Shown: positions 38,658 through 47,941, counted from the first letter of the stretch. The stretch: 64,000 nt of DNA from Flavobacteriales bacterium (GCA_002701365.1 NZUK01000015.1:21117-85116); one strand, 5' to 3'. Notes: generated by a model from the letters alone, not told the origin. Translations and numbers: made by a program.

Positions 38658-38906
38658 TTATTTAATTATAAAGGAATATATTATGTGTCCTAAATAACTG
38701 CCGATAGCTAGTACTATTGGGTATACTAAAAATAACCATATTAGCTGAAATAAGTTGGTTGAAAAGATAGTTTTAATTATTCCTTTTTCTAATAAATTAT
38801 TTAAAAAATCATACCAAGTATATAATCCTATTGTATTAGCAAAAAAATTCGCCAAAATAGCAATTATTAATATACAATATCCGGTTATAATCAATTTAAT
38901 CAGCAT
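38658..38906 (-). CDS. Small membrane protein upstream of uvrA, uncharacterised
   Basis: An 82-aa protein with two strongly hydrophobic helices (about 3-28 and 50-80) and a central TWYDFLNNL stretch. It is one base upstream of uvrA on the same strand, so it is probably the first gene of that transcript. I do not know a function. The 136-bp spacer to the sigma factor on the other strand holds possible promoter elements for both directions, none a full match. Confidence 0.7.
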   Translation of the reverse strand: MLIKLIITGYCILIIAILANFFANTIGLYTWYDFLNNLLEKGIIKTIFSTNLFQLIWLFLVYPIVLAIGSYLGHIIYSFIIK

Positions 38907-39042
38907 TACATTTGTCTTGTGTATATATGATTTTCAAGATATGTAAAATATTTTGCTTATATTTACTGTCTAATCAAATTTATTTGCCTATAGACAATTT
39001 TCTACTTATTTAAAATTTTTTTAAACTAAATAAGATTAAGAT

Positions 39043-39630
39043 ATGTCTATGAAATCAATTAAAGATGAGCAGCTCATAAGCTCATATATAGCTGGAAAAC
39101 AGCATTCCCTAAATATATTAATACAACGACATCGAGCTAGATTACTTGCATTTATTATATCTAAAGTTAGAAATAAATCTCTAGCAGAAGATATTTTACA
39201 AGAGACCCTTATTAAGGTTATGGATACGCTTCAAAATGGCAAGTATAACGAACAGGGTAAGTTTTTACCTTGGGTTATGCGAATTGCGCATAATCTATCT
39301 ATTGATTATTTTAGGAAAATCAATAAAACTAAATTTGTAAGATCCAATGACGATTTTAATATTTTTGATATAATTAAGGATACCTCAGTAAGCCCTGAAG
39401 ATAATATGATTCATGGTAAAATACTTAACGATATTAAAAATATAATAAATAAGTTACCTTCTGAACAATCTCAAGTTTTAAGAAAAAGATATTATTCAAA
39501 TATGAGTTTTAGTGAGATAGCTGAAGAATGTGATATTAGCATAAATACCGCTTTGGGTCGAATGAGATATGCATTGATAAATTTGCGAAAAATTATTAAA
39601 AAAGAAGGCATTTTATTGTCTGTTAATTAA
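39043..39630 (+). CDS. RNA polymerase sigma-70 family factor (ECF type)
   Basis: A 195-aa ECF sigma factor. Region 2 is visible at about 20-90 (LAEDILQETLIKVMDTLQN, PWVMRIAHNLSIDYFRK) and region 4 at about 140-185 (LPSEQSQVLRKRYYSNMSFSEIAEECDISINTALGRMRYAL). It directs RNA polymerase to a limited promoter set. No classical membrane anti-sigma gene is adjacent, but a 47-aa ORF follows 66 bp downstream. In flavobacteria this sigma factor commonly sits before nth, as here. Confidence 0.92.
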   Translation: MSMKSIKDEQLISSYIAGKQHSLNILIQRHRARLLAFIISKVRNKSLAEDILQETLIKVMDTLQNGKYNEQGKFLPWVMRIAHNLSIDYFRKINKTKFVRSNDDFNIFDIIKDTSVSPEDNMIHGKILNDIKNIINKLPSEQSQVLRKRYYSNMSFSEIAEECDISINTALGRMRYALINLRKIIKKEGILLSVN

Positions 39631-39696
39631 ACTTATTATTTACGTACAATAAATTCATAATTTTATGCGTTATTTTTTAAATAAACATAATTGCCT

Positions 39697-39840
39697 ATGA
39701 ATATATTTTTTACCTATTTAAAAGAAAAGGATCAAACTAGTATTATAAATTTCTTAGATAAAGAAATCGACACAATAGATTCCTTGTTAGATTTAAAAAA
39801 TTCTTCAACTTTAGATATAAAAAAATCAGATACTTTTTAG
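39697..39840 (+). CDS. Small 47-aa ORF between the sigma factor and nth
   Basis: An ATG at 39697 opens a 47-codon frame ending at TAG 39840. The product starts MNIFFTYLKEKDQTSI, is rich in Asp, Ser, Leu and Lys, has no membrane segment, and has a heptad-like pattern around NFLDKEIDTIDSLL. It is the only frame in the 272-bp space between the sigma factor and nth. A short protein here would be a candidate regulator of the sigma factor, an inference from position only. Conservation in relatives would decide whether it is real. Confidence 0.55.
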   Translation: MNIFFTYLKEKDQTSIINFLDKEIDTIDSLLDLKNSSTLDIKKSDTF

Positions 39841-39902
39841 TAAACTTTTCAACTCGATAAAATATGAAAGTGCTAAATTTAATTTATTAGTTTAGCGGTA
39901 AA

Positions 39903-40538
39903 ATGAATAAACAAGATAAAGTATTATTTATTGTTTCAACACTAGATGATTTGTATAGTGATCCTCCAATACCACTAGCACATTCTAGCACATATACTTT
40001 ATTGATTGCTGTTCTCTTGTCAGCACAATGTACTGATGCAAGAGTTAATCAGGTGACACCTAAGTTATTTGCTTTGGCTGATAATCCAAGTGACATGGTT
40101 TTACAAGATATCAATACCATTAGAAACATCATTAAACCTTGTGGACTATCGAACACTAAATCAAAAGCAATTTATAATTTATCTGAAATATTAATTAACC
40201 GCCATGATAAAATGGTTCCATCTAATTTAAACGAACTTGAAAAATTGCCTGGTGTTGGACACAAGACTGCTTCTGTAGTTATGGCTCAAGCATTTAATGT
40301 GCCTGCTTTTCCAGTCGATACTCATATTCATAGATTGAGTTATAGGTGGTGTATTAGTACTGGTAAAAATGTCACAAAAACAGAATTGGATTGTAAGAAA
40401 TTTTTCTCAAAGAATATTTGGAACAAATTGCATTTGCAAATGATTTATTTTGGTAGAGAATATTGTCCAGCTAGAGGTCATAATCCCTTAAAGTGTCCTA
40501 TTTGTAGTGTTGTTGGAAGAAAATCACTTTTTAATTAA
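39903..40538 (+). CDS. nth: Endonuclease III (DNA glycosylase/AP lyase) with incomplete Fe-S motif
   Basis: A 211-aa HhH-GPD base excision repair enzyme that removes oxidised pyrimidines. The hairpin-helix-hairpin LPGVGHKTAS has the catalytic Lys121, and PVDTHIHRLSYR has the catalytic Asp139. The usual C-terminal 4Fe-4S motif C-x6-C-x2-C-x5-C is altered: Cys188, Cys198 and Cys201 are spaced C-x9-C-x2-C and the fourth cysteine is missing before the end of the protein. The cluster is therefore unlikely to form in the usual way. As I recall, flavobacterial Nth proteins often lack it. The enzyme is otherwise complete. Confidence 0.93.
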   Translation: MNKQDKVLFIVSTLDDLYSDPPIPLAHSSTYTLLIAVLLSAQCTDARVNQVTPKLFALADNPSDMVLQDINTIRNIIKPCGLSNTKSKAIYNLSEILINRHDKMVPSNLNELEKLPGVGHKTASVVMAQAFNVPAFPVDTHIHRLSYRWCISTGKNVTKTELDCKKFFSKNIWNKLHLQMIYFGREYCPARGHNPLKCPICSVVGRKSLFN

Positions 40539-40557
40539 AAATTTGGTTTTGATTTAT

Positions 40558-40565
40558 TACATTTG
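40558..40565 (+). promoter_or_regulatory. Candidate -7 box (TACATTTG) before bcp
   Basis: TACATTTG is an exact TAnnTTTG match and ends 22 nt before the bcp ATG. The nearest upstream TTTG (40542-40545) is only 12 nt away, too close for the normal -33 element. Candidate only. Confidence 0.35.
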
Positions 40566-40587
40566 GAACTATAATATATAGATCAAT

Positions 40588-41049
40588 ATGACTCATTTAA
40601 ATATAGGTGATAGAGCCCCTTTTTTTTCCGAACACAACCAAAATAATGTTTTATTATCTTTAGATGACTATACTCATAAAAAACTTATTCTTTATTTTTA
40701 TCCTAAGGATAATACGCCTGGTTGTACAGCGGAATCATGTAGTTTAAATAATAATTACAAAACATTTCAAAATGAAGGTTTTCATATATTAGGAGTGAGC
40801 CCAGATGATCAAAAGTCACATTTAAAATTTATTAATAAGTATAGTTTTGATTTTGATTTAATAGCTGATATTGAAAAGAAAATATGTAAATCTTATGGTG
40901 TTTGGGGTTTAAAAAAATTCATGGGCAGAGAATATATGGGAGTACATAGAACAACTTTTATTATTAATCAAGATCAAATTATTGACAAGATTTTTACAAA
41001 AGTAAATACAAAAAATCACGCAGAACAAATATTAGAATCATATAAATAA
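40588..41049 (+). CDS. bcp: Thioredoxin-dependent thiol peroxidase (BCP/PrxQ)
   Basis: A 153-aa peroxiredoxin of the PrxQ class. The peroxidatic Cys46 lies in NTPGCTAE and the resolving Cys51 is five residues later, the pattern of this class. FYPKDNTPGCT and the late FIINQDQIIDKI are typical. It reduces hydrogen peroxide and lipid hydroperoxides with thioredoxin. It lies 49 bp after nth and 6 bp before recA, which makes a small stress/repair cluster. Confidence 0.95.
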   Translation: MTHLNIGDRAPFFSEHNQNNVLLSLDDYTHKKLILYFYPKDNTPGCTAESCSLNNNYKTFQNEGFHILGVSPDDQKSHLKFINKYSFDFDLIADIEKKICKSYGVWGLKKFMGREYMGVHRTTFIINQDQIIDKIFTKVNTKNHAEQILESYK

Positions 41050-41055
41050 AAAGTT

Positions 41056-42048
41056 ATGAGTAAAGAATTAGACGCAAAACAAAAGGCTTTAGCCCTTACA
41101 ATGGAAAAAATTGAAAAAACTTATGGTAAAGGAACTATCATGAAGCTAGGGGATGCGCCTATTATTGATGTAGAATCTATCTCTACAGGTTCTATAGGTA
41201 TCGATTTAGCCTTAGGTGTTGGTGGTTTACCAAAAGGTAGAGTGGTTGAAATATTTGGGCCAGAATCTTCGGGAAAAACAACCTTGACCTTACATGCTAT
41301 TGCAGAAGCTCAACGTAAAGGCGGTATTGCAGCATTTATTGATGCTGAACATGCATTTGATCGCTTTTATGCACAAAAGTTAGGTGTTGATATAGATAAT
41401 TTATTAATCTCACAGCCTGATTGCGGTGAACAAGCACTTGAAATAGCTGATAATTTAATTAGATCTGCTGCAATAGATATATTAGTTATAGACTCTGTGG
41501 CAGCTTTAACTCCAAAAAGTGAAATCGAGGGTGAAATGGGAGAGTCTAAACTAGGGCTACAAGCTCGATTAATGTCACAGGCATTGAGAAAAATGACTGC
41601 TACGATTAGTAAATCAGGTTGTATTTGTGTTTTCATTAATCAATTGAGAGAAAAAATAGGCGTTATGTTTGGTAACCCAGAAACTACGACTGGCGGAAAC
41701 GCGCTAAAATTTTATTCTTCCGTTAGAATTGATATTAGAAGAAGTACTCAGATTAAAGATGGTGATGTTACTATTGGAAATAGAACCAGAGTTAAAATAG
41801 TCAAAAACAAAGTTGCTCCACCTTTTAGAGGTGCACAATTCGACATCATGTATGGAGAGGGCATATCTAAAACAGGAGAAATTATAGATATGGGTGTAGA
41901 ACATGGTATTATTAATAAGAGTGGTTCTTGGTTTAGTTACGATGGTACTAAGTTAGGGCAAGGAAGAGAGTCAGTTCGAAAAATTTTAAAAGATAATCCA
42001 GATTTATCTAACGAGTTGGAGTTGAAAATAAAATCATTATTTGCTTAA
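41056..42048 (+). CDS. recA: Recombinase RecA
   Basis: A 330-aa RecA filament ATPase for homologous recombination and SOS signalling. Walker [10 protein letters not shown] is at 68-76, with [30 protein letters not shown] and the DNA-binding loop region [28 protein letters not shown] split across the core. The C-terminal acidic tail is short, as in many flavobacteria. It follows bcp by 6 bp and precedes the TPR lipoprotein by 2 bp. Confidence 0.97.
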   Translation: MSKELDAKQKALALTMEKIEKTYGKGTIMKLGDAPIIDVESISTGSIGIDLALGVGGLPKGRVVEIFGPESSGKTTLTLHAIAEAQRKGGIAAFIDAEHAFDRFYAQKLGVDIDNLLISQPDCGEQALEIADNLIRSAAIDILVIDSVAALTPKSEIEGEMGESKLGLQARLMSQALRKMTATISKSGCICVFINQLREKIGVMFGNPETTTGGNALKFYSSVRIDIRRSTQIKDGDVTIGNRTRVKIVKNKVAPPFRGAQFDIMYGEGISKTGEIIDMGVEHGIINKSGSWFSYDGTKLGQGRESVRKILKDNPDLSNELELKIKSLFA

Positions 42049-42050
42049 AA

Positions 42051-43046
42051 ATGCCTAACTTAAGTTTTTTAAAAAACATAGTATTTATTTTATTATGTTC
42101 TTCTTTGTTTAGTTGTCAAAATATTTCAAATAGTAGTCAATTTTCTCCTTTAGACTCCCTTTCAATTTTAATTAAAAATGATCCTGCTAGTATTGATTTT
42201 TTAAAACAAAGAGCTTCTCTTTACTTGAAAAACAATAATCTTGAATTAGCAAAAAACGATATAGACCATGCTTATCAAATATTTAAAAATGATCCTGAGT
42301 TATTGCTACTTCGTGGTGAGTCTTATTTTCTTTTGAATGAAACAAGAATTTCTAAAGATAGTTGGCAACGTTGTTTAGAAATTGACGCTAATAATATAGA
42401 TTGTCGAAAAAAATTAACTGAGCTTTTTTGTTTAGTGAAAGATCCACAATGTAATGCAATGATTGATACATTGGCATTATTAAATAACAATTTTATATCT
42501 CTTGATTTAATTATTTTTCTTAAAGAAATTAAGAGTTACTCAAGAGCAGTTTTTTTTTTAAATAATTTAATTTCCCGATCTTCGGATGACAGAGAAGCAC
42601 TTTCTTTATTGGCTATAATACATAGTGATACTTCAAGTTTTAATAATCAGTTTAATGTAGAATTAGCAGATCAGTACTTTTCTAAACTTATTAGATTATA
42701 TCCTGAAACTAAAATTAGTTATTATAATTTTGGAAAATATAAACAGGATATTTTCAAATACAATGAAGCATTGAAACTATATAGTAGATATTTAGAGTTA
42801 GACAAATCTAATAAATATGTTTATTATAACATGGGGTTTTGTTTTCTTCAATTGGAAGATTATAATCAGTCCATTGAGTATTTTACCGAAGCAATTAATT
42901 TAGATAATGCTTTTTTGCTAGCTTACCATGCTAGAGCTTACCTATATGAATTACATGATCTTCCTGAAAAGGCAAGGACAGATTGGAAAAATTGTCTCAT
43001 GCTAAATCCTTCTTATATTCCTGCATTGCAGGGATTAAATAAGTAG
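42051..43046 (+). CDS. TPR-repeat lipoprotein
   Basis: A 331-aa predicted lipoprotein: the signal peptide ends in SLFSC (lipobox Cys22). About six tetratricopeptide-like helix pairs follow, seen in repeats such as LAKNDIDHAYQIFKNDP, YNEALKLYSRYLELDKSN and YNQSIEYFTEAINLDNA. TPR proteins mediate protein-protein contacts; an envelope scaffold role is likely, but partners are unknown. It starts 2 bp after recA and ends 7 bp from the convergent rplT. Confidence 0.85.
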   Translation: MPNLSFLKNIVFILLCSSLFSCQNISNSSQFSPLDSLSILIKNDPASIDFLKQRASLYLKNNNLELAKNDIDHAYQIFKNDPELLLLRGESYFLLNETRISKDSWQRCLEIDANNIDCRKKLTELFCLVKDPQCNAMIDTLALLNNNFISLDLIIFLKEIKSYSRAVFFLNNLISRSSDDREALSLLAIIHSDTSSFNNQFNVELADQYFSKLIRLYPETKISYYNFGKYKQDIFKYNEALKLYSRYLELDKSNKYVYYNMGFCFLQLEDYNQSIEYFTEAINLDNAFLLAYHARAYLYELHDLPEKARTDWKNCLMLNPSYIPALQGLNK

Positions 43047-43053
43047 TATTAAT

Positions 43054-43401
43054 TTATTTTTTAACTTCTTCAACAATTTGTTTAAAAATATCTTTGTGAT
43101 TCATTGCTAGGTCTGCAAGAACTTTTCTATTTAAATTGATATTTTTTTCTTTAATTAAACCCATGAATTGAGAGTATGATAAACCGTACTCTCTTACACC
43201 TGCATTAATTCGTTGAATCCATAAAGATCTAAAATTACGTTTATTAACTTTTCGGTCTCGGTAAGCATATGTTAACGCTTTTTCAACTGCATTTTTTGCA
43301 ACTGTATATACGTTTTTTCTTCTTCCGAAATAACCTTTTGCTTGTTTTAATATTTTCTTTCTTCTTGCTTTTGAGGCAACTGCATTGACTGATCTAGGCA
43401 T
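43054..43401 (-). CDS. rplT: 50S ribosomal protein L20
   Basis: A 115-aa L20, needed early in 50S assembly. The start [24 protein letters not shown], the [22 protein letters not shown] block and the C-domain [17 protein letters not shown] are typical. It is the last gene of thrS-infC-rpmI-rplT and is preceded by a 74-bp spacer with an inverted repeat that might mediate L20 feedback. Confidence 0.97.
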   Translation of the reverse strand: MPRSVNAVASKARRKKILKQAKGYFGRRKNVYTVAKNAVEKALTYAYRDRKVNKRNFRSLWIQRINAGVREYGLSYSQFMGLIKEKNINLNRKVLADLAMNHKDIFKQIVEEVKK

Positions 43402-43417
43402 TTTTATATATATTTTT

Positions 43418-43459
43418 TGTAAATAGTGATCTTGTTTTAGATACTTTGTACTATTTACA
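43418..43459 (-). promoter_or_regulatory. 10-bp inverted repeat in the rpmI-rplT spacer, candidate L20 leader element
   Basis: The mRNA-sense strand has TGTAAATAGT and its perfect complement ACTATTTACA separated by 22 nt, 16 nt before the rplT start codon. The loop contains ATCT and AGAT, which can form a 4-bp inner stem. L20 controls its operon through mRNA structures that mimic its rRNA site in E. coli and B. subtilis; whether this hairpin does so is an inference. It could instead be an attenuator. Confidence 0.4.
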
Positions 43460-43475
43460 TGGTTATTAACTCAAT

Positions 43476-43673
43476 TTATTTCATTGACAATTGTTGTTTG
43501 ACATTTTTCATGTCTGATTTATCAACAAGTCCTGTATTTGTTAATCTACGTTTTTGTTTTGTAGTTTTTTTTGTCAAAATATGACTTTTAAAAGCGTGTT
43601 TTCTTTTAATTTTCCCTGAGCTTGTTACGGAAAATCTTTTTTTTGCGCTTGAGTTGGTTTTCATTTTTGGCAT
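43476..43673 (-). CDS. rpmI: 50S ribosomal protein L35
   Basis: A 65-aa basic L35 protein ([31 protein letters not shown] with the SH-x-L-x-KK pattern). It is 7 bp downstream of infC and 74 bp upstream of rplT, in the conserved order infC-rpmI-rplT. Confidence 0.96.
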   Translation of the reverse strand: MPKMKTNSSAKKRFSVTSSGKIKRKHAFKSHILTKKTTKQKRRLTNTGLVDKSDMKNVKQQLSMK

Positions 43674-43680
43674 AACTTCT

Positions 43681-44241
43681 TTATTTTTTAATTATGGATG
43701 ATAAAAACATAATCATCCTTTTACCTTCTAATTTAGGCATTTCCTCTACTTTAGCAATATCTTTTAAATCTTGAGCTAATTTTAAAAGTAAAATTTCCCC
43801 TCGATCTTTGTGAATTATTGATCTTCCTTTAAAAAAGACATATGCTTTTAATTTTGCTCCATCTTCAATAAACTTTTTAGCATGATTTAGTTTGAAATTA
43901 TAATCATGTTCTTCTGTGTTTGGTCCAAATCGGATTTCTTTTATTATAACTTTTGCTGTTTTTGATTTAATCTCTTTTTGTTTCTTTTTCTGAGAGTAAA
44001 GAAATTTATTATAATCAATTATTTTACAAACTGGAGGATCTGATTTTGCGGAAATTTCAACTAAATCTAATTCTAGTGTTTTCGCAGCATTTAATCCTTC
44101 TATTTTAGAGCAAACTTTATTCTCTACGTTATCACCCACTAATCTTATTGTTTCTGCGGTAATAAAGTTATTTATTTTGTGAGGATTTTCTTTTTTGATT
44201 CTCCAAGGTCTTCTTCCTCTATGTCTTCTTTTTACTACTAT
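43681..44241 (-). CDS. infC: Translation initiation factor IF-3, with apparent AUA start codon
   Basis: A 186-aa IF-3 that binds the 30S subunit and checks the initiation codon. The body is clear: [16 protein letters not shown] at the N-domain start, [49 protein letters not shown] and the C-terminal [17 protein letters not shown] at 44139 exists inside LVGDN, but it would delete the conserved first strand. Upstream the frame has no ATG, GTG or TTG before a stop (TAG at 44247-44245); the ATA at 44241 gives a normal length with a basic start ([14 protein letters not shown]). Rare start codons in infC (AUU in E. coli) allow autoregulation. It lies 24 bp after thrS. Confidence 0.88.
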   Translation of the reverse strand: MVVKRRHRGRRPWRIKKENPHKINNFITAETIRLVGDNVENKVCSKIEGLNAAKTLELDLVEISAKSDPPVCKIIDYNKFLYSQKKKQKEIKSKTAKVIIKEIRFGPNTEEHDYNFKLNHAKKFIEDGAKLKAYVFFKGRSIIHKDRGEILLLKLAQDLKDIAKVEEMPKLEGKRMIMFLSSIIKK

Positions 44242-44265
44242 GGCCTATGTTATTTTAGTTTATAA

Positions 44266-46215
44266 TTAATTTTTTTCTATTTCCTTATCAATTTTTTCTT
44301 TTATCATCTGCATTAAATCTCCTTCTTTTATAGAACCCAAATTGTTTCCTCCATGTTCTCGAACAGAGATTTGATTTTCTGTTACTTCTTTCTCTCCAAT
44401 GATTAACATATATGGAATTTTTTTCAACTCTGCATCTCGAATTTTCTTACCAGTTGTTTCATTCCTGTCATCAACGTGTCCGCGAATATCGTAATTTTTT
44501 ATTGAATTTAAAAGTTTGTAACAGTATTCATTATATTTTTTGCTTATTGGTAAAATGATAAATTGCACAGGTGTAAGCCAAAGAGGGAAGTTGCCACCAG
44601 TATGTTCAATTAATAGTGCGATAAATCTTTCCAGGGATCCAAAAGGTGCTCGGTGAATCATAACAGGTCTATGCATTTTGTCATCAGATCCTTTATATTC
44701 TAATTGGAATCGTTCTGGTAAGTTATAATCTACTTGAATAGTTCCTAGTTGCCATTTTCTTCCTATCGCATCTTTGATCATAAAATCTAGCTTTGGTCCA
44801 TAAAAAGCCGCTTCACCATATTCAATGGTAGTTTCTAGATTTTTATTTTTCGCTGATTGTATGATAGCTTCTTCAGCTAATTGCCAATTTTCATCACTTC
44901 CGATGTATTTCTCTTTTTTTTTGGGATCTCTTAAAGATATTTGAGCAATATATTTATCAAATCCCATTGCTTTCAAAACATATAATACTATATCAATTAC
45001 TGATTCGAACTCAGATTGAACTTGGTGAGGCATTGCAAAAATGTGTGCATCATCTTGCGTGAATCCTCTAACTCTAGTCAGACCGTGTAATTCACCGCTT
45101 TGTTCATATCGATATACAGTGCCAAATTCAGCGAATCTAATTGGTAAATCTTTATAAGATCTAGGTTCGGATTTGTATATTTCGCAATGATGTGGGCAAT
45201 TCATGGGTTTTAAAAAAAACTCCTCATTAGCATCAGGAGTTTTAATTGGCTGAAAGGAATCTTCGCCATATTTGTCATAATGTCCAGAACATACATATAG
45301 TTCTTTTGATCCAATATGTGGCGTAATAACTGGTTGATATCCAAATTTAAGTTGTGTTTGTTTCATGAAATCAACCAGTTGACTTCTCAAGAATGCTCCT
45401 TTTGGAAGCCATAATGGAAGACCTTGACCTACTTTTTTTGAAAACATAAATAAAGACATGTTTTTGCCAATTTTTCTATGATCTCTTTTTTTTGCTTCTT
45501 CTAACCTTTCAAGGTGTGAGGTTAATTCTTTTTTCTTAGGAAAAGAGATACCATAAATTCTAGTTAGTTGTTTATTTTTTTCATCACCTTTCCAATATGC
45601 TCCTGCTACATTTAATAATTTCACCGCTTTAATATGTCCTGTGTGTGGTATATGAGGTCCTTTACATAAATCAATAAACTGTCCCTGTTGGTAAAAAGTT
45701 ATTTGCCCATCTTCTAAATCATTGATTAGTTCTAATTTATAGTTGTTATTCTTTTCTGTAAAATATTTTATTGCTTCTTTTTTAGTCACCAATTTCCTTT
45801 TGTATTCATTTTTTTCTTTTGCTAGCTCTAATATTTTTTTCTCAATTTTCAAAAAGCTTTCAGAGGAAAAACTTGTTTCTTTAGGAAATTCCATGTCATA
45901 ATAAAAACCATGCTCAATTGGCGGACCAATAGCAAATTTCACTTTTGGATAATAAAAATGTATTGCTTCAGCCATAAGATGTGCACTAGAATGCCACATA
46001 GTTTCTTTTCCTTGGTCATCTTTCCATGTTAATAATTCAAGTTTTAATTGATTATTCTCTTCTAGAGGGATTAAAGTATCAATAACTTTATTATTTACTT
46101 TTGCTGCTAATACATTACGAGCAAGCCCTTCACTAATGCTATTTGCAACATCGAGCGCACTTGTTCCGCTTGGAAATTTTTTAATACTATTGTCTGGAAA
46201 TTGAATTATTACCAT
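44266..46215 (-). CDS. thrS: Threonine-tRNA ligase
   Basis: A 649-aa class II synthetase. The N-terminal TGS domain (about 1-62: FPDNSIKKFPSGTSALDVA), the editing domain with HSSAHLMAEA and GFYYDMEF (about 75-220), the catalytic core with the zinc-site KPMNCPHHC and RFAEFGTVYRYEQSGELHGLTRVRGFTQDDAH, and the C-terminal anticodon domain with IIGEKE are all present. It heads the operon thrS-infC-rpmI-rplT. Confidence 0.97.
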   Translation of the reverse strand: MVIIQFPDNSIKKFPSGTSALDVANSISEGLARNVLAAKVNNKVIDTLIPLEENNQLKLELLTWKDDQGKETMWHSSAHLMAEAIHFYYPKVKFAIGPPIEHGFYYDMEFPKETSFSSESFLKIEKKILELAKEKNEYKRKLVTKKEAIKYFTEKNNNYKLELINDLEDGQITFYQQGQFIDLCKGPHIPHTGHIKAVKLLNVAGAYWKGDEKNKQLTRIYGISFPKKKELTSHLERLEEAKKRDHRKIGKNMSLFMFSKKVGQGLPLWLPKGAFLRSQLVDFMKQTQLKFGYQPVITPHIGSKELYVCSGHYDKYGEDSFQPIKTPDANEEFFLKPMNCPHHCEIYKSEPRSYKDLPIRFAEFGTVYRYEQSGELHGLTRVRGFTQDDAHIFAMPHQVQSEFESVIDIVLYVLKAMGFDKYIAQISLRDPKKKEKYIGSDENWQLAEEAIIQSAKNKNLETTIEYGEAAFYGPKLDFMIKDAIGRKWQLGTIQVDYNLPERFQLEYKGSDDKMHRPVMIHRAPFGSLERFIALLIEHTGGNFPLWLTPVQFIILPISKKYNEYCYKLLNSIKNYDIRGHVDDRNETTGKKIRDAELKKIPYMLIIGEKEVTENQISVREHGGNNLGSIKEGDLMQMIKEKIDKEIEKN

Positions 46216-46271
46216 AATTAATTCTATCGATTTAGAAGTCTTAAAGATACTTTTTTTTTTAAGATTAAAAT

Positions 46272-47897
46272 TTATGTTTGTATGACACCTGTTTTAAAGT
46301 CTTTTTTTTGGTTATTGTTAGCCATTTCTATACCTTTTGAAATGTATGTTCGAGTTTCTAATGGATCTATAATTTCATCTATCCACATCCTTGATGCTGC
46401 ATAATATGGACTCATTTGTTTTTCGTATCTAGATTGTATGGATTGTAATAAATGATTTTTTTCGTTTTCATTTAAATTTTTACCCAATTTTTTCAACTTA
46501 TTTTCTTCCAGATTTAAGAGTACTTTGGATGCTTGCTCCCCCCCCATAACTGCCATTTTTGCTGTTGGCCACGCTAAAATAAGTCTGGGGTCATATGCTT
46601 TACCACACATAGCATAGTTTCCCGCACCAAACGAGTTACCTATAATCAAAGTAAACTTTGGAACAACACTATTAGACATGGCATTAACCATTTTTGCTCC
46701 ATCTTTAATAATTCCATTTTGTTCTGATCTTGAACCTACCATAAAGCCATTAACATCTTGTATGAAGAGTAGGGGAATATTTTTTTGGTTACAATTCATA
46801 ATAAAGCGAGCAGCTTTATCAGCGGCATCAGAGTATATTACACCTCCAAGTTGCATTTCACCCCTGCCTGTTTTAACCATTTTTCTTTCATTTGCTATAA
46901 TACCTACAGACCACCCATCAATTCTTGCATATGCGCATATTAATGTTTTTCCATAATTAGCTTTATACTCTTGGAATATACTATCATCTACGATTCGCTC
47001 TAATATTTCTCGCATTTCATAAGGGCTATCACGTTCTCTAGGGATTATTCCGTAAATATCATTAATATCTTTTTTAGGTGGGTTACTTATTATTCTTGAA
47101 AATTTCTCGCCATATTTTTCACCAGTTTTATTTATGATTTCTCTAATTATATTAATGGCTTCAGTGTCATTTTTACATTTATAATCTGTTACACCAGAGA
47201 TGTTACAATGAGTATCTGCACCACCTAATGTTTCATTGTCAATATTTTCTCCAATTGCAGCCTTTACAAGATGTGATCCTGCTAAGAACACGCTACCTGT
47301 TTTTTCTACAATTAATGCCTCGTCACTCATTATTGGAAGGTATGCTCCGCCAGCTACACAACTGCCCATAATTGCTGATATTTGAGAGATACCCATAGAG
47401 GATATTTTTGCATTATTTCTAAATTGCCTGCCAAAATGTTCTTTGTCCGGAAAAATTTCGTCTTGAAGAGGTAAAAATACTCCTGCACTATCAACTAAAT
47501 AAATTATAGGTATATTATTTTCAATACAAATTTCTTGTGCTCTTAAATTTTTTTTCGCTGTCATTGGAAACCATGCACCAGCTTTTACTGTTGCGTCATT
47601 TGCAACTACGATACAATTTTTATTATGAATTTCACCAATTGCTATTATCACTCCTGCACTAGGGCATCCACCAAAATCTAGATATAAATCATTTGCAGCA
47701 AATATGCCTAATTCGATTGTTTTTGAGTTTTTGTCAAAAATTTTCTTTATTCGTTCTCTTGCTGTTAATTTTCCTTTTTTGTGTTGTTTCGCAATATTTT
47801 CTTTACCTCCTCCTAACTCAATAGCATGTTTTTTTTGTTTCATTTCTGAAACTAACAATTTCATACTATCTTCATTTTTATTAAAATTTAAGTCCAT
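46272..47897 (-). CDS. Acyl-CoA carboxylase beta (carboxyltransferase) subunit, methylcrotonyl-CoA carboxylase-like
   Basis: A 541-aa carboxyltransferase. The start NIAKQHKKGKLTARERI, VANDATVKAGAWFPMTAKKNLRAQEI, GSCVAGGAYLPIMSDEALIVE, the ETLGGADTHCNISGVTDY block and the C-half FMVGSRSEQNGIIKDGAKM and GNSFGAGNYAMCGKAYDPR are the MCC-beta/PCC-beta type, with MCC being the nearest in my judgement (leucine breakdown). It takes CO2 from biotin and adds it to an acyl-CoA. The biotin-carboxylase/biotin-carrier subunit is not in this window. It is upstream of thrS by 56 bp and on the same strand. Confidence 0.9.
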   Translation of the reverse strand: MDLNFNKNEDSMKLLVSEMKQKKHAIELGGGKENIAKQHKKGKLTARERIKKIFDKNSKTIELGIFAANDLYLDFGGCPSAGVIIAIGEIHNKNCIVVANDATVKAGAWFPMTAKKNLRAQEICIENNIPIIYLVDSAGVFLPLQDEIFPDKEHFGRQFRNNAKISSMGISQISAIMGSCVAGGAYLPIMSDEALIVEKTGSVFLAGSHLVKAAIGENIDNETLGGADTHCNISGVTDYKCKNDTEAINIIREIINKTGEKYGEKFSRIISNPPKKDINDIYGIIPRERDSPYEMREILERIVDDSIFQEYKANYGKTLICAYARIDGWSVGIIANERKMVKTGRGEMQLGGVIYSDAADKAARFIMNCNQKNIPLLFIQDVNGFMVGSRSEQNGIIKDGAKMVNAMSNSVVPKFTLIIGNSFGAGNYAMCGKAYDPRLILAWPTAKMAVMGGEQASKVLLNLEENKLKKLGKNLNENEKNHLLQSIQSRYEKQMSPYYAASRMWIDEIIDPLETRTYISKGIEMANNNQKKDFKTGVIQT

Positions 47898-47941
47898 TTT
47901 TGAGTAATAATTATCTTAAATATAAGAATATTAGTCATTGA

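Noticed and set aside
38907..38914. TACATTTG, exact -7 box on the plus strand
   Set aside because: It lies directly at the start of a minus-strand gene, 128 bp before the next plus-strand start, with no TTTG at -33.
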